Below, piece after piece: positions 1 to 11,162 of a stretch of DNA of 64,000 bases. The position numbers and the translations under genes were made by a program. This stretch comes from Castanea sativa (taxonomy: Eukaryota > Streptophyta > Magnoliopsida > Fagales > Fagaceae). The stretch lies in the NCBI RefSeq assembly GCF_040712315.1, contig NC_134016.1, forward strand, positions 24,810,390 through 24,874,389, read 5' to 3'. Under the pieces are notes generated by a model. It was given only the letters and a program-made list of their open reading frames with translations, was not told the DNA's origin and did not search any database. The stretch's first letter is position 1. Each line of letters starts with the position of its first letter.

Positions 1-968
1 TTCTTTTATCGTTCGAAATGATGATTGCATATATTTCTGTGATTTTTTAGTTTTCCACATTATATCTAAGTAGCGAGCTCGGTGCCAAAGCTTATTAAAA
101 TTGAGATAGTAGTGCAACTCATGGATTCATTTTAAAACCGTGTTTCATCGCAACAATCATGGCAAAAATTGGAGAGTGCTTCAGTCGACAATTCTGGTTT
201 TTCAAATCGAATGCTTATGGACTAAAATGATGGGTCATACACTATCCATTAATCCAGCTATGAATGTTGGCACTTACAAGAAGATGGGTTTGTCTTTAAT
301 GAAAAGGTTTAAGATAGAAAATTAGATAAAAAATGGAAGAAGCATGGGAGATCATTATAGCATGAAGTGGAATGCTTGGACGAGAGAACATAAAAAGCTT
401 TATTTAGATCTTATTAATGTCATTGATTAGCAGATGAATATCTTTTGAGTCAATCATATGTCTTGCGATCAGCACAAACGAGTTCCAAGTTCCAAGTTCC
501 AAGCTTCTTCTTCATTTAGAAAATCTGCCCTGACATCTTGATTGGTCAGCATTTGCCTACACACTTCTGATGATTGTCCTCTTAGTAGGATTGTAGTTGG
601 ATTGGTCATCGCCTTTTAGAATACCCACAAGGTCTAAATGAATTTTCCCAATAACAGTGAATGGATTGATTAGATGCCTATAGAAGCGAAGGGCTTTCTA
701 AGTAATAATTACAGTCCAAAACAAAGATCGGCATGAGATTGTAAATAATAAAGAGCTTAAGAATGGACGTTTAACTCAAGTCCGTAATTAGTAACAAAGA
801 AGACTTGGAAACGGAGAATAATTTGAAGATGAAGGTGGTGTTCTTCATTAGGGTATGTTCTATTTCTAGTTTAAATAGTTTATGGATACTGTAAATGAAG
901 TTACTAGACTTATTAGTATAATAGGCTTGGTATCGAGAAAAAATGTCAAACTTAACAAAGTTGGTATA
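1..968. other. AT-rich DNA, nothing recognised
   Basis: No domain, terminal repeat or credible gene was recognised. Short open frames here have no recognisable motif and are probably chance. Confidence 0.5.
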
Positions 969-976
969 TATTTATG

Positions 977-1135
977 TAGGGGTGTTTATCAAACTGCTTC
1001 AAACCACATAATTGCACCTAAATCGACTAAAACCGACTATAAAATAAAGTAACCGCACCGCAAGTGACAGTGACAAAACCACACCACATCGTGTAGTGTG
1101 TGGTTCTATGTTAAGAAAACCACACCACACTGCAC

Positions 1136-1189
<54 letters not shown>

Positions 1190-1507
1190 AAGAATAATAT
1201 TTTCACACCTAAAAACTTGTTGGGCTATTTTTAATCGGCCCAAAATAAAGAAAAAACAACTCAACATTTTAAAATTGGCCTAAAACAAAGGAAAAATAGC
1301 TTTGGGCTCGGTCAATCCAACCCAAAATTTTGAAAAATGTCCCAATTCAAAACCGACCAAACTGCACCGTGATGTACCACACTAAATCACATCACACTGC
1401 ACATGTGACAGCAAAATTGAGGTGTAGGGTGGTGATTTTTTTGGCCAAACCGCACCATGTAGTGCTGTGATAAAAATGGAGGCAAAACCGCATCATGAAC
1501 ACTCCTA
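977..1507. mobile_element. hAT-type MITE (non-autonomous)
   Basis: The left end reads TAGGGGTGTTTATCAAACTG and the right end, reverse-complemented, reads TAGGAGTGTTCATGATGCGG, so these are imperfect terminal inverted repeats with the TAGGGGTGT start common in hAT elements. The flanks are TATTTATG (969-976) and TATTTAGG (1508-1515), a 7/8 match to an 8-bp target duplication, the hAT length. The 531-bp body has no coding capacity. It holds GCACC/GGTGC-rich subterminal motifs and an (AT)n tract. hAT assignment rests on termini and duplication length only. Confidence 0.72.
1137..1186. repeat. (AT)n microsatellite
   Basis: An uninterrupted run of AT dinucleotides inside the hAT-type MITE. Confidence 0.95.
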
Positions 1508-1515
1508 TATTTAGG

Positions 1516-2183
1516 TTATGAGTAAGCACTTTAAAAATTGATACTATAGTTGCCTGGCACATATAATACTTATAGTTTTATGCTTTTGTCCAAGGTTAGC
1601 ACAAGAATGTTAGTTGCAAAGTTTGTTGTGCACCTATTTTTTACACTGGACATTTAGATCTTCGCTTACAATTTATATAAAAATTATATTTTGATGAAAG
1701 GAGCACCAAAATCATTTATGATTTACTTTTATATTTGAATTTTTGTTTTCAATTTGAATTTGGTTATTAATGTTTAGAACCATTATTAATGTTAAGGGTT
1801 CTAAGGGATTTAATTAGGTATTTTCTATATTGGTGTAATCACTGAACCTTATTAAACTAGTGCTCTTGTAACCATGAAAGACAATAATATTTGAAATAAG
1901 AATTAGGGTAATTTACAAAGTTGATCCCTATCCATTACATTATATTTCAATTTAGTTCATAACCCTTTTAATATTGTGTTAATATAGTCCATAACGTTAT
2001 CCCTGAGACGAAAATTACAAACTTGCAAACGGTCCAAATAAAAATTTGTTTTTTTGGCACATCAATGGACACCTTTACAGCCATGTCATATTACATTTAA
2101 AAAAAAAAAAAAACAACAACAACAACAACAATAACGACAAAAGAAACTTATGAATTTAATCATGTCTATTTGACTGTGAGTGC
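1516..2183. other. AT-rich DNA, nothing firm
   Basis: Non-coding. The stretch from about 1911 (phrases like 'aatttacaaagttgatccc') resembles non-coding dispersed plant repeats, but no termini were found. It ends in an A-rich tract and a CAA run around 2098-2130. Confidence 0.4.
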
Positions 2184-2186
2184 TAA

Positions 2187-3086
2187 GAGCAACCACATCA
2201 GTTCTTTCATTTTACACATTCATTTTTATACTAAAAATCTAATTTTTCTATTTTACACATCTACTTTTACAAAACACCCACATCAGTTCATCTATTTTAC
2301 ACATATTTTAATTAAATAATCAATTTCCTCACATTTTTTATTATTTCCCTAACTACCCGGATATATATACCCGCGTCTCTCTCTCTCTACCCATTTCTGT
2401 TTATTACTCTCTCTCTCTCTCTCTCTATACTCTCCCTCTCCTCAGAAAAATTCTCCCTCTCCCCTAAGCTCTCGATCAACTCTCCCTCTCCCTGAAAAAC
2501 TCTCCCTCTCCCCTGAGCTCTCGATCAACTCTCCCTCTACCCTGAAAAACTCTCCCGCTCGATCAACTCTCCCTATCTCCGATCTGCTCCGATCCACGAG
2601 CTCTGAACTCCGAGCTTCGATCCACGATCCACGAGCCATGAGCTTCGATCCGAGGTCCGATCCACGAGCTCCAATCCAGTCAAGCACCGATCGTTCCGAT
2701 CAAGCACCGATCTGTGTTTGTGTATCTCTTTTTTTTTTTTTTTTTTAGCAAGTGTATCTCTGTGTTGTGTTGATTTATCTGTGTGGATGTGTTTGTGTGT
2801 GGGTGTGTTTGTGTGCATCTGAGGAAAAAGAAGAAGATGAGCAGTTAACTGTTTGTTGAGCACGGAGAAGAGAGAAAAAAAAACGAGCGAACGGAAATTA
2901 ATAAACTAATGTATAAACGAGCTACAGTACCCGTGTATATTTACACGGGTACTGTAGCTCGTGTATGGATTTCCACATTTTTGCCCATTTATGCACCCAC
3001 TGATCTGGGTGTTTTTTGCATAAAATGTGTAAAAGTTGTACTTTCTTTTATTTTAGAAGACTTTACCTAAGCTGGTGTGGATGCTC
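2187..3086 (-). mobile_element. PIF/Harbinger-type large MITE, family copy 1
   Basis: The 900-bp element starts GAGCAACCACATCAG and its other end, reverse-complemented, starts GAGCATCCACACCAG. Both ends are flanked by TAA (2184-2186, 3087-3089), the 3-bp T-A-rich target duplication of PIF/Harbinger elements. The inside has an outer AT-rich zone, a CT microsatellite, a GC-rich core of short tandem units (variants of CTCTCGATCAACTCTCC and of GATCCACGAGCTC), and a 21-bp-arm palindrome at 2917-2962 containing ACAGTACCCGTGTA. The palindrome lies near the right end here but near the left end in the copies at 55095 and 62621, so this copy is inverted relative to them. No transposase is encoded. Long frames over the core look like repeat artefacts. 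Confidence 0.82.
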
Positions 3087-3117
3087 TAACTCTTTAGATA
3101 ATCACACACAGTTCCAA

Positions 3118-3131
3118 TAAGCATGCTCTCT

Positions 3132-3170
<39 letters not shown>

Positions 3171-3250
3171 TCTTGTGATTTCTCTCTCGGTTGAAATGGG
3201 TTTTACGTTTAGGGATTTGGTGATTTGGGTTTGGGGGGGGGGGGGGGGGT
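3118..3250. repeat. (CT)n microsatellite and poly-G tract
   Basis: A CT dinucleotide run spans about 3131-3167, and a run of about 19 G residues ends near 3250. The frame that follows (3251-3559) has biased composition and no recognisable motif. Confidence 0.85.
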
Positions 3251-3778
3251 TTGGAAATGGGATTTAATTTGGTTTTGGGTTTGTTTCAAGCTATACATAT
3301 TTTATGGCTTTGGTTGGGTTTGAAAAATGAGGGGTCATGTTTGATATGGATGTGTGTGTATGTTTTGTTTGGCCATGGGTTTGGTCATTGCTATTCTTGT
3401 GGGTATGTGGTCATGTATGTAGATGTGAATGAGTGTAATGTGTGCTATGTTTGTATATTTTTTATTTGGGATTTTGGGGATTTAGGGAATACTGTGGCTA
3501 TGGTTTCGTATTGCAAAGCAGAGGTTGTGAAAATAGATTTGCAGGAAGTTAAGGCTTGATGAAAATGTTAAAGCATTGAGGAATGAAATTGACACAATTA
3601 ATAGTCGAGGTAAGGGATAAGTACAAAATTGAAACTTACCTATGTGACCAAAAGTATAGTTAGCGCTGTTAGATTAAAACCACCAAAGCCTACATTGATA
3701 GTCTGCAACTAGCATCAAGTCCCCCATAGCATAATTTTGAAAAATATTCTTTTTAAAATGGGGCGTGTTTATTCTTGC

Positions 3779-3973
3779 TCAGTCTTCCTTGAGGAAAAGA
3801 GTGACCTTTGTTCCTCTACCTAAGGGATCGCCATTGACATCCCTAGTGATATTGAAAGAGCCACCAACATGAGACTCTGAGATGTACTCTTTGTCATCAT
3901 TGTGCTTACTAGTCACAATAACCTTGTTAGCAACAAGGTAAGCCAAGTAGAACCCAGCACCAAACTGCTTGAT
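3779..3973 (-). pseudogene. HSP90 N-terminal ATPase-domain fragment
   Basis: The minus strand translates without interruption for about 64 codons as a piece of cytosolic-type HSP90. Visible landmarks are [16 protein letters not shown], which matches the glycine-rich ATP-lid segment QFGVGFYSAYLV, then SKHNDD, GGSFNI, and [16 protein letters not shown] followed directly by a stop. HSP90 is about 700 residues, so this is roughly a tenth of the protein from the N-terminal ATPase domain. Neighbouring sequence on either side does not continue the family. It is a non-functional fragment, probably carried in by a transposon or by repair. The HSP90 identification is strong; the mechanism is unknown. 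Confidence 0.85.
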
Positions 3974-4066
3974 GAAAGTAAATGAATGACTTGGATGGTT
4001 TGGAGTGATGAATGCTGATCTAAAGAGTTGGGAATTTTTCCCTAGAGACTCACTTGAGAAACATGC

Positions 4067-4417
4067 TGATGTAGCGTGGATGTGTAGAAGCAGAATCTAT
4101 AACAGACAATTACTACAACTCTTCCACGAAACTTAAGTTCTACAAAAACATTAGGCTAGCAGGCAAAATAATAGAGAAAACCCTTTATAACAAGCTTTTA
4201 TTAATCAACACATAACCATAATCAACCTCTTTATAAAGAGTATATATAGTAATAGAATTTCTCCTACTCCTTTTAGGAAAAGAAATAATAAACCTACTTC
4301 TTCTTGAGAAATGAAAGATAATTTAACTAGGAAAAGAAAAACAATTAAAATCCTAATTCAACTAAGAAAAAGAAAATAACATAAAATATTTTATTCTTTC
4401 TTAACCAATCTACATCA
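4067..4417. mobile_element. possible solo LTR or small element (TGATGTAG...CTACATCA)
   Basis: The segment is bounded by an 8-bp perfect inverted repeat, TGATGTAG and CTACATCA, giving the TG...CA ends usual for LTRs. It contains AT-rich, promoter-like sequence with a TATATATAG box. No matching 5-bp target duplication was found (CATGC against CAAAC), so the call is tentative. Confidence 0.3.
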
Positions 4418-4719
4418 CAAACGTGATGAAGATTTTGTTTTTTTTTTTTAATTTTTAAAAATGTAATATGACGTGACAGGACATAGTTGATGTTGTATGA
4501 AAAATAATTTTTTTTATTATTCTGTTTGACACATCAATTTTTTCCATCAAAGAGATAACAACAGTGACTAAATTGACAAAACTTTGAAAATGTGTGTGCA
4601 ATTTATAATTGTTTTTTTTTTTATGATGAACAAATTAGTAATAAATTTTTAAAACAGTTATGCTATATTACATATATAACATTCTCCAAAATAATCTTAC
4701 ATAAAATATTACAATATTA

Positions 4720-4747
4720 TCCGTGCATCGCACGGGTAACTTACTAA
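4720..4747 (+). mobile_element. Helitron-type 3' terminus
   Basis: A short GC hairpin (CCGTGC-ATC-GCACGG, 4721-4735) is followed 12 bases later by CTAA and then T. This is the hairpin plus CTRR|T arrangement of Helitron 3' ends. The matching 5' end upstream was not located, so element length is unknown. Confidence 0.5.
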
Positions 4748-5015
4748 TTTAGTATTAAAAGATCAATTTACCCTTCTTTCCAAAATAGACAACTAAAAAG
4801 TAAATTGGTCTTTCAATACTAAATTCTATTATAGTTAACAGCAAAACAAACAGTAAGGGGTTCAGTATAACGTATATTTGAACACAAGGGGTTGATCAAG
4901 CGTTTTGATAATTTAGGGGGTTAAGTATGATGGAGGTGATAGTTTAGGATGAAAAATAGTAATTTTCTTTATAATTCACTATTTGTGTAGTTATATTTAG
5001 GTTTTGAGAGTCTTA

Positions 5016-6674
5016 GGGGCTGTTTGGTAAGAGTATTTAAATATAGTTTTTTTGTTTTACAATATATAAAATGGTGGGTCCCTCACTTGAATTTATTGTT
5101 TGGCTAATATTTTTTTAAATACAGTTTTTAAAACTTGTATCCTATTTTCTTTATTTAAAATAGGATTTTGAAAACGGCTCAGGGGGTGTTTTCAGGATAC
5201 AAAAAATGTTTTTAATGACATATTTGTAAATAAATTGAAAATAGTAGACCCTACATATTTGTCCAAACTCTTTTATCTTTTAAATTTAGGGGTTTATCTT
5301 TATCACAAAAAGAATTCTCACACTTTAAATTTAAAAATTATCATTAAAAAAAAAATGATGAGCTCTATTCCCTTATCATTATCCAAAAAAAAAAAAAAAT
5401 GTAATTTACAGATTCTAAACGTTACTTTTTTGTAAATATATATTTTTTTAAATCTCAAAAATAGAAATGGTCTCACAAACAATTATTTTTGTTTTTAGTA
5501 TTTTGAAAATCAATATATATATAAAAGTAGAGACCTCATGTTGGAGAGCATTGGGTTGTGCCAAGTGGCGCATTCCTTGAAATTCTTTTTATTTAGGCTT
5601 CTACTTCAAAGAGATTGCATTTATATCAAATTATTAGTTCATTAAATTAGCTAATAGAGTAAATGTATATACTAATTATCTATAGTTGTTCATTAATTAT
5701 TTATTTTAAATGAATTTATAAGATTATTTTTATAAACTTTATTTAAGAAATAATTTTTTTTTGGAATAAGAATATTAGATTTACAATATGACATTATTCC
5801 TCATATTTAGTTGATTTGACAATATTTTTTTTTTTTTGAGAAAGTGCTTTGACAAAAATTGACACAAAAATTAAAAAAATATTAAATATTTGTGAATTCA
5901 CTAAAAATTAATCTTAACCCTTTAAATTTCTTGATTCCTTTTAGTGACATGTGATACACACACACACACGTGTGTGTGTGTGTGTGTGTAACTGACATTG
6001 TAGTATTTATTCTTTGTAATTAGAAAGATAACATTGATTTTTTTTTTATGTGAGGAACAATTGATTGGAAATATGGTATTCTTACTAAAATTTTAGTTGT
6101 CTTTGCAATTATTGAAACGATGTCCAACAAAAAGGGGAAGAAAAAAACTTTACTAACACAAAATCCAGAATGTAAAAAACATAATTGAAGGATATTTGCA
6201 TTTTTTGTAGGCATGAAACATGCCTATTTATATGACCTAATATATCATGCAATTTTAAATTTAAAAACACATATATATACTATGATCAAATCACTACACT
6301 ATTCTTAGTGTCTTTCTATTTTGTTTATAAAAAAAAAACTAAAGATTACCTTTTTTTTTTTACAAGGAAAGTTATTGAAATTTTTTTTTTTTATACATTG
6401 ATAGTTGAAAGTGAGGGATCTGAATCTGAATGTCTCTATTAGAAATTGAGATGCCAACTAATTAAACTAAATCTTATTGAAATATTGGAAAAAACTAATA
6501 ATGAGTTGTACCGCACATCGTGCGGGAACTCAGCTAGTTGTTCTTAAAAGTGGGAGCCAAACACCTAAAATATAAAAATTATTATATGAAAACTAGTTTC
6601 AAGTTCAATTTTTTGAAAATTGTTTTTATACTGTTTTGAAAACAAAACTAAAAATCCTCATACCAATCAAGTCC
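5016..6674. mobile_element. Tourist-like (PIF/Harbinger) MITE, split by a Helitron
   Basis: The left end GGGGCTGTTTGGTAAGAG and the reverse-complemented right end GGACTTGATTGGTATGAG form an imperfect inverted repeat of the GGGCCTGTTTGGT type seen in Tourist MITEs. Both are flanked by TTA (5013-5015, 6675-6677). The element is 1659 bp, but 1028 bp of that is the Helitron at 5510-6537, leaving about 631 bp of MITE. No coding capacity. Confidence 0.65.
5510..6537 (+). mobile_element. Non-autonomous Helitron
   Basis: It begins with TC followed by AATATATATATAAAAGTAGA, then a GAGACCTCATG...GTGCCAAGTGGC segment typical of plant Helitron 5' ends. It ends with the hairpin CCGCAC-ATC-GTGCGG (6511-6525) and CTAG at 6534-6537. 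Insertion lies between A (5509) and T (6538), with no target duplication, as expected for Helitrons. No Rep/helicase is encoded. A (CA)n(TG)n palindrome lies at about 5954-5988. Confidence 0.75.
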
Positions 6675-6677
6675 TTA

Positions 6678-8140
6678 ATCAATTAACTTTCTTGTTTTCA
6701 TCTTTTATGTTAATTTATCTATAAATATTTATGTCATTTTAACTAGTTTCTTTCTGAAAAGTAGATTGGTAGCCATAGTTGGTAGCTTGAACTCTTCAGG
6801 ATCATAATTCCTTGCTTTAAAGTCGATAGCCATTGTCATTTCAAAGACAGCATATGTATTGAGTACTTAAAAGTTAAAGCATGGATTTCTCAAAAAAAAA
6901 GTTAAAACATGCTTTCCATTAGTTTTTCCCGCTTTCCATTTTCTTTCTCTTGACGATCATATAACTATATAAGCATCAAATTATATTTTTTATAAATGAA
7001 AAAATAAAAGGGGAATGGAAAGAGGCTTACCCGCACCTGTAGTAAAAGACGAAAGGAAAAACCTACACTTTAAAGGAGGAAAGGCAAGAGCATTCATATG
7101 AATCATGAATGCTCGGATTTGTGTTAAAACACAAGACCTTGTTTAGACCCCAAAATTATAAAAAAAAAAATGGCTCGGTTGATTTTACTCTAACTTAAAC
7201 TAAGTGCAGAATAAAGTAAATGCGAGCAAACAAACTATATAACTACTCTAAGCCATATTCATTAAAACACAGCAGTAAAATGAAAGCTAAAAGAGTAGGG
7301 AAGAAGAATGCAAACACAAGATAACACGCCAATGTGTTATCGAAGAGGAAACCGAAGAACTCGGCGAAAAACCTCTCCACCGCCCTCCAAGCGGTAAATC
7401 GATTCACTAGAGAATAAGTTGGAGTACACGAATAACAAAAGACCCTCCAAGCCTAGTCTACCACATGTACTTGAGCCCTCCAAGCTCCTGCTACCAACTG
7501 ACTTCGCCAAGCCTTGTTTTCTCTAGCTCTCTGGATCATGCAATTCAGTCTTATTGCATCCGCCAAACATATGGCTTCTTCCAACGCTTCCCAGCAGTAC
7601 CGAAACCTCACTTTACACTCAGTATGGGTGTGGTAAATGTTTGGGCTATCAACCTCTCAAGGATTTGGATATGAAAAGGTAGGAGGTAAGGAAAACCACA
7701 ATGGATTGTGTAGAGGATTGTGGGTATGACATTCTCTAACTCTCAAGGGTTTGTGGCTAGGGTTTTCTCTCTGAAAAACACTCCTCTTAATATGTGGGTA
7801 ATGATGGTATATATATTGTGTGTGTGTGAGGATGTAGTGAAGCAGATATGACAAAATAGCAAAACAAATTGTTTTGTGGGTATCTCGCGAGAAAACCTTA
7901 CCCGCGAGACACTCGCGAAAACCAGTTGTCACCATCTATCATGACTCTTCGCATTCTAGTCATGTACTGAGCACATGCTTCACTTTGCGGGAAGGCTACT
8001 CGCGAGCTACCCGCGAAAACTTCTTTAGTGTTCAATGTTGCCTTAAGTCTTCAACCTCTCTCTCACACATAATCCTTACAAATAAATCCTACATAAAATA
8101 CAGGGTACAAAATATTAAACAAAATTACAATCAAATTTGA
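6678..8140. repeat. Unclassified dispersed-repeat-like block
   Basis: No gene recognised. About 7290-7700 has a distinctive segment with several CCCTCCAAGC repeats (7382, 7442, 7475). Around 7887-8010 several CGCGAG / CTCGCGA motifs occur. The sequence has the look of a non-coding dispersed plant repeat, but no termini or target duplication could be fixed. Frames at 7465-8140 show no recognisable protein motif. Confidence 0.3.
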
Positions 8141-8149
8141 CACAGAATT

Positions 8150-8899
8150 AAAGTCAACACAAAATAGTTGTAAATCACAACTTTACAAATCACATCCAGT
8201 CTTTTCATGTAAACCCATTAATAGCCAAAAATAGAGAGCATTGTACATAAAATATTGTAAAATAGAGATATAGGTTAATTCTTTTCATGTAAATTTATTT
8301 ATTTAAAATGTTACTAGGAGATGAAGCTGTGTAATTTTAATTTCTTAGCTTGTATTTCGCAACAAAGCATTGTAATTTATTTTGTTTTAACATCTCATAT
8401 AATTTTTATGATTTATCAATAAAGTTTATTTTTGTAAGGTTTTCTTAATTTTACTTTAAATTAATTAAATGGTGATTCAATAATGTAAATCCCTAAACCA
8501 TGAGAATTATTCTTGTAGAATCTTTATCTTGGGATGCACAATTGAAAGTTTCACTAATGGCTAAAGAGAATGATGTTTGTTTTAACATGAAGCTATCCAA
8601 TTGACAAATTAGGCTCTTGGTGGTTCTATTGAAGTGAGATATTGATTTTGAGGAATTATGTTTGTATAGTTGGAAGTGAGATTTTGGCTTTAAGAGCGGG
8701 ATTCATCTGAAGGACTAGTTTGTCAGATTTTTACTACGGGATTTGTATTGATTACGAGAGAGTGGATTCAGTTTTTAAAAATTTTGGTGACGAAAGTGTT
8801 GTACAAATCCAAAACTGAGGAAAATAAAGCTACCCAATGCCATTTGTCATACTCATACCTATGGATGTCGTATATTACCGACATTTCTAACCATTGCAC

Positions 8900-8937
<38 letters not shown>

Positions 8938-9285
8938 GAAATTTGGAGAGTTAACCGGGAAGAAAAGAAAGAAAAAGTGAAAAACAATAGAAGAAAGAGA
9001 AGAGATAGATGATAGAAGGGGAAAAAAATTATGTAACTAGTACCACGCAAGATAAAAAAAAATTAAAAAATAAAATGCCATGTCAATATGTTGCTAGCCA
9101 CATCAAATTTAAATGAAAAAATAAATTATTATCTTTTAAAACCTTGAGGGACTAAATTCAAACATTTTAAATTTAAGAGACAAAAAACGAAATAATAAAT
9201 AAATTTAATGGAGCAAAGACATGGTTTACCCTAAAAAATTAATAGAAATTATTTTATGGCACATAAGTATACCAAACAAAGGGTA
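8150..9285. other. AT-rich DNA with a (GA)n microsatellite
   Basis: Nothing coding was recognised. A GA dinucleotide run lies at about 8902-8935. The stretch 9062-9240 is AT-rich and repeat-like without visible termini. Confidence 0.5.
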
Positions 9286-9295
9286 CCATTAGGTT

Positions 9296-9422
9296 GGGAA
9301 GGGCCTGTGTCCAGTGGAAGTTTCCACTGGACACGTCGGGATTCGGACACATGTCCTAGAGTGGACATGTGTCCGCAATCCAATGTGTCCAGTGGAAACT
9401 TCCACTGGACACAAGCCGCACC
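9296..9422. mobile_element. Fold-back MULE-like MITE
   Basis: The 127-bp element is almost entirely inverted repeats. Two near-palindromes with GTGTCCAGTGGAA arms (about 9310-9337 and about 9385-9412) are inverted copies of each other. Between them is a third palindrome, GGACACATGTCC...GGACATGTGTCC. The flanks CCATTAGGTT (9286-9295) and CCATTAGGCT (9423-9432) match at 9 of 10 positions, a Mutator-length target duplication. No coding capacity. Superfamily is inferred from duplication length. Confidence 0.6.
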
Positions 9423-9432
9423 CCATTAGGCT

Positions 9433-9702
9433 GCCCTTAACTATAATAGAAGGGTGGCCAAAAGCCGAGCTCAAAGGCCACCATCCCCATGGACTCATGT
9501 GTGCCTTTCCATTTTGTCTTTTCTTTAAAAAAAATAAATTATAGTAATTACTTATCAACTCCAAAATATTAACCAATTAACTCGGATCAAGAGAGGAAAT
9601 AGAGCGCAATTGGTTCACCATGGGTGCTGGTCAATCAGCCAGGTGCACGTGAAGGTTGTTGAACCTTGGTTCATCTTCAACCTCCAATGATGAAGCCCTA
9701 GG
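9433..9702. other. Spacer between fold-back element and Copia element
   Basis: Nothing recognised. Confidence 0.5.
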
Positions 9703-9707
9703 CTAGG

Positions 9708-10152
9708 TATTGAAGATATTTCAGAATCACAGAGACAGAGCCATGCATCAAGCATACGTTCCTTGAATCAAGCAATCACACCAAAGAGCCAAAGTCAAAT
9801 ACGTAACAATAAGGAAATGCCTCATTAGGATATTTACATTTAATATAGATATTATAATCCGGAGCCATGCATCAAGCATACGTGAATTAAGCTCCTTGAA
9901 TCAACCAATCACACCAAAGAGCCAAAGTCAAATATGTAACAATAAGGAAATGCCTCATTAGGATATTTACATTTAATATAGATATTATAATCCCTCAATA
10001 GGATATTTACATTTAATGTAAATATTATAATGGCTGATTTGTTGCCTTGTATTGTGTACAAACTCAATATATATATATGAAAGCCCCAGCACACATAGGT
10101 AGTGCGTGGGAATTCAAAACTACTCTGTTTTCTTTACTACTCTGTTTCTATA
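9708..10152 (+). repeat. Copia 5' LTR
   Basis: 445 bp, starting TATTGAAGATAT and ending GTTTCTATA, so the termini are TA...TA and not TG...CA. It holds an internal direct duplication of about 145 bp (the block with CCATGCATCAAGCATACG and CTCATTAGGATATTTACATT occurs twice). The AT-rich TATATATATA stretch near 10065 is the likely TATA region. Confidence 0.9.
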
Positions 10153-10164
10153 TGGTATCAGAGC
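10153..10164 (+). other. Copia primer-binding site
   Basis: TGGTATCAGAGC directly follows the 5' LTR. It is the usual plant Copia primer site complementary to initiator tRNA-Met. Confidence 0.9.
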
Positions 10165-10238
10165 CATAAAGGCTTTAACGCCATCTTTTTTTTTTTTCAA
10201 ATATTCCTCACTAGCCAACCTTCCCTCTACTTTTATCA

Positions 10239-11162
10239 ATGGCCTCTTCGAGTGTGTCGACAGTTCCTACCCAGCCCTCACAATCAGAGCCTACTACTCC
10301 TGTAACTGTTCTTAATCATCGTATCACCATCAGACTTTCTGACGACAACTTTCTACTTTGGAAAGCCCAACTCACTCCCTTTCTCAGAGGACATAATTTT
10401 TTCGGCTATGTGGATGGCTCTATCCCTCCACCACCTTACTTTTATCATACTACCTCCACTGATTCATCTGAACAGCAAATGCTACCCAATCCAGCCTTTG
10501 ATTTATGGCTTCAACAAGACCAAATGATCTTGTCTACTCTGCTCTCGTCCCTTTCAGAAAAAGTTATGGCTCATGTGGTGGGCCTTGCCACTTCCCATGA
10601 AGTATGGACCACTCTAGATCGTCTTTTTTCATCTCAATCTCAGGCTCGTATTCTTAGAATTCGATATCAACTCTCCACCTTGCAGAGAGGCAACCTCTCC
10701 ATTTCCGACTATTACCAAAGGGCCAAAACACTTGCGTCGATACCTTAGCCGCCATTGGCCAACCTCTACAGACTCGAGGTGGTTTCTTACATCTTGGGTG
10801 GCCTAGATTCCACCTATGACTCCTTGGTCACATCAATTACCACCCGAGTCGACCCCATCTCATTGGAAGACCTTTTCAGTCATCTTCTCAGCCATGAACA
10901 ACGCATTGAGCGAAACCATGCTGCCCTAGATATCCCATTCCCCTCAGCAAATGCTACCACCCGCTCCTCTAATTCTTGTGGACGCAGTACTCGATCTCCA
11001 CCACACTCTCAGTCCTCTCATCAAGGACCATCTTATCATGGACATAACCATAATCGTGGTCGGGGGCGTGGACGTAATCCAGGTAATGGCAACTCACGTC
11101 CGATCCGTCGTGTGTGCAAGAAACTCCGGACATATTGCTCTCACTTGCTACCATCGCTTTGA
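10239..11162 (+). pseudogene. Copia Gag (capsid/nucleocapsid), interrupted
   Basis: Starts at an ATG 75 bases after the primer site. The first part shows the plant Copia Gag pattern (RLSDDNFLLWKAQLTPFLRG, then LSTLQRGNLSISDYYQRAKTL). An in-frame TAG at 10746-10748 interrupts it. Around it the family sequence runs briefly in another frame, so two compensating indels flank about 10735-10775. After that the original frame resumes with SYILGGLDSTYDSLVTSI. The nucleocapsid zinc knuckle near 11110-11150 is damaged: only the second half (GHIALTC) is readable, in a different frame. Gag would package the RNA in cytoplasmic particles; this copy cannot make a full protein. Confidence 0.88.

Noticed and set aside
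2442..2863. Minus-strand frames over the copy-1 MITE core
   Set aside because: Frames follow tandem units and simple repeats, with no family resemblance.
3251..3559. 102-codon frame after the poly-G tract
   Set aside because: Gly/Phe/Cys/Val-rich composition from GT-rich DNA, with no motif and no gene context.
7465..8140. Overlapping frames on both strands near 7.5-8.1 kb
   Set aside because: No protein family seen. The CCCTCCAAGC and CGCGAG repeats suggest non-coding repeat DNA.
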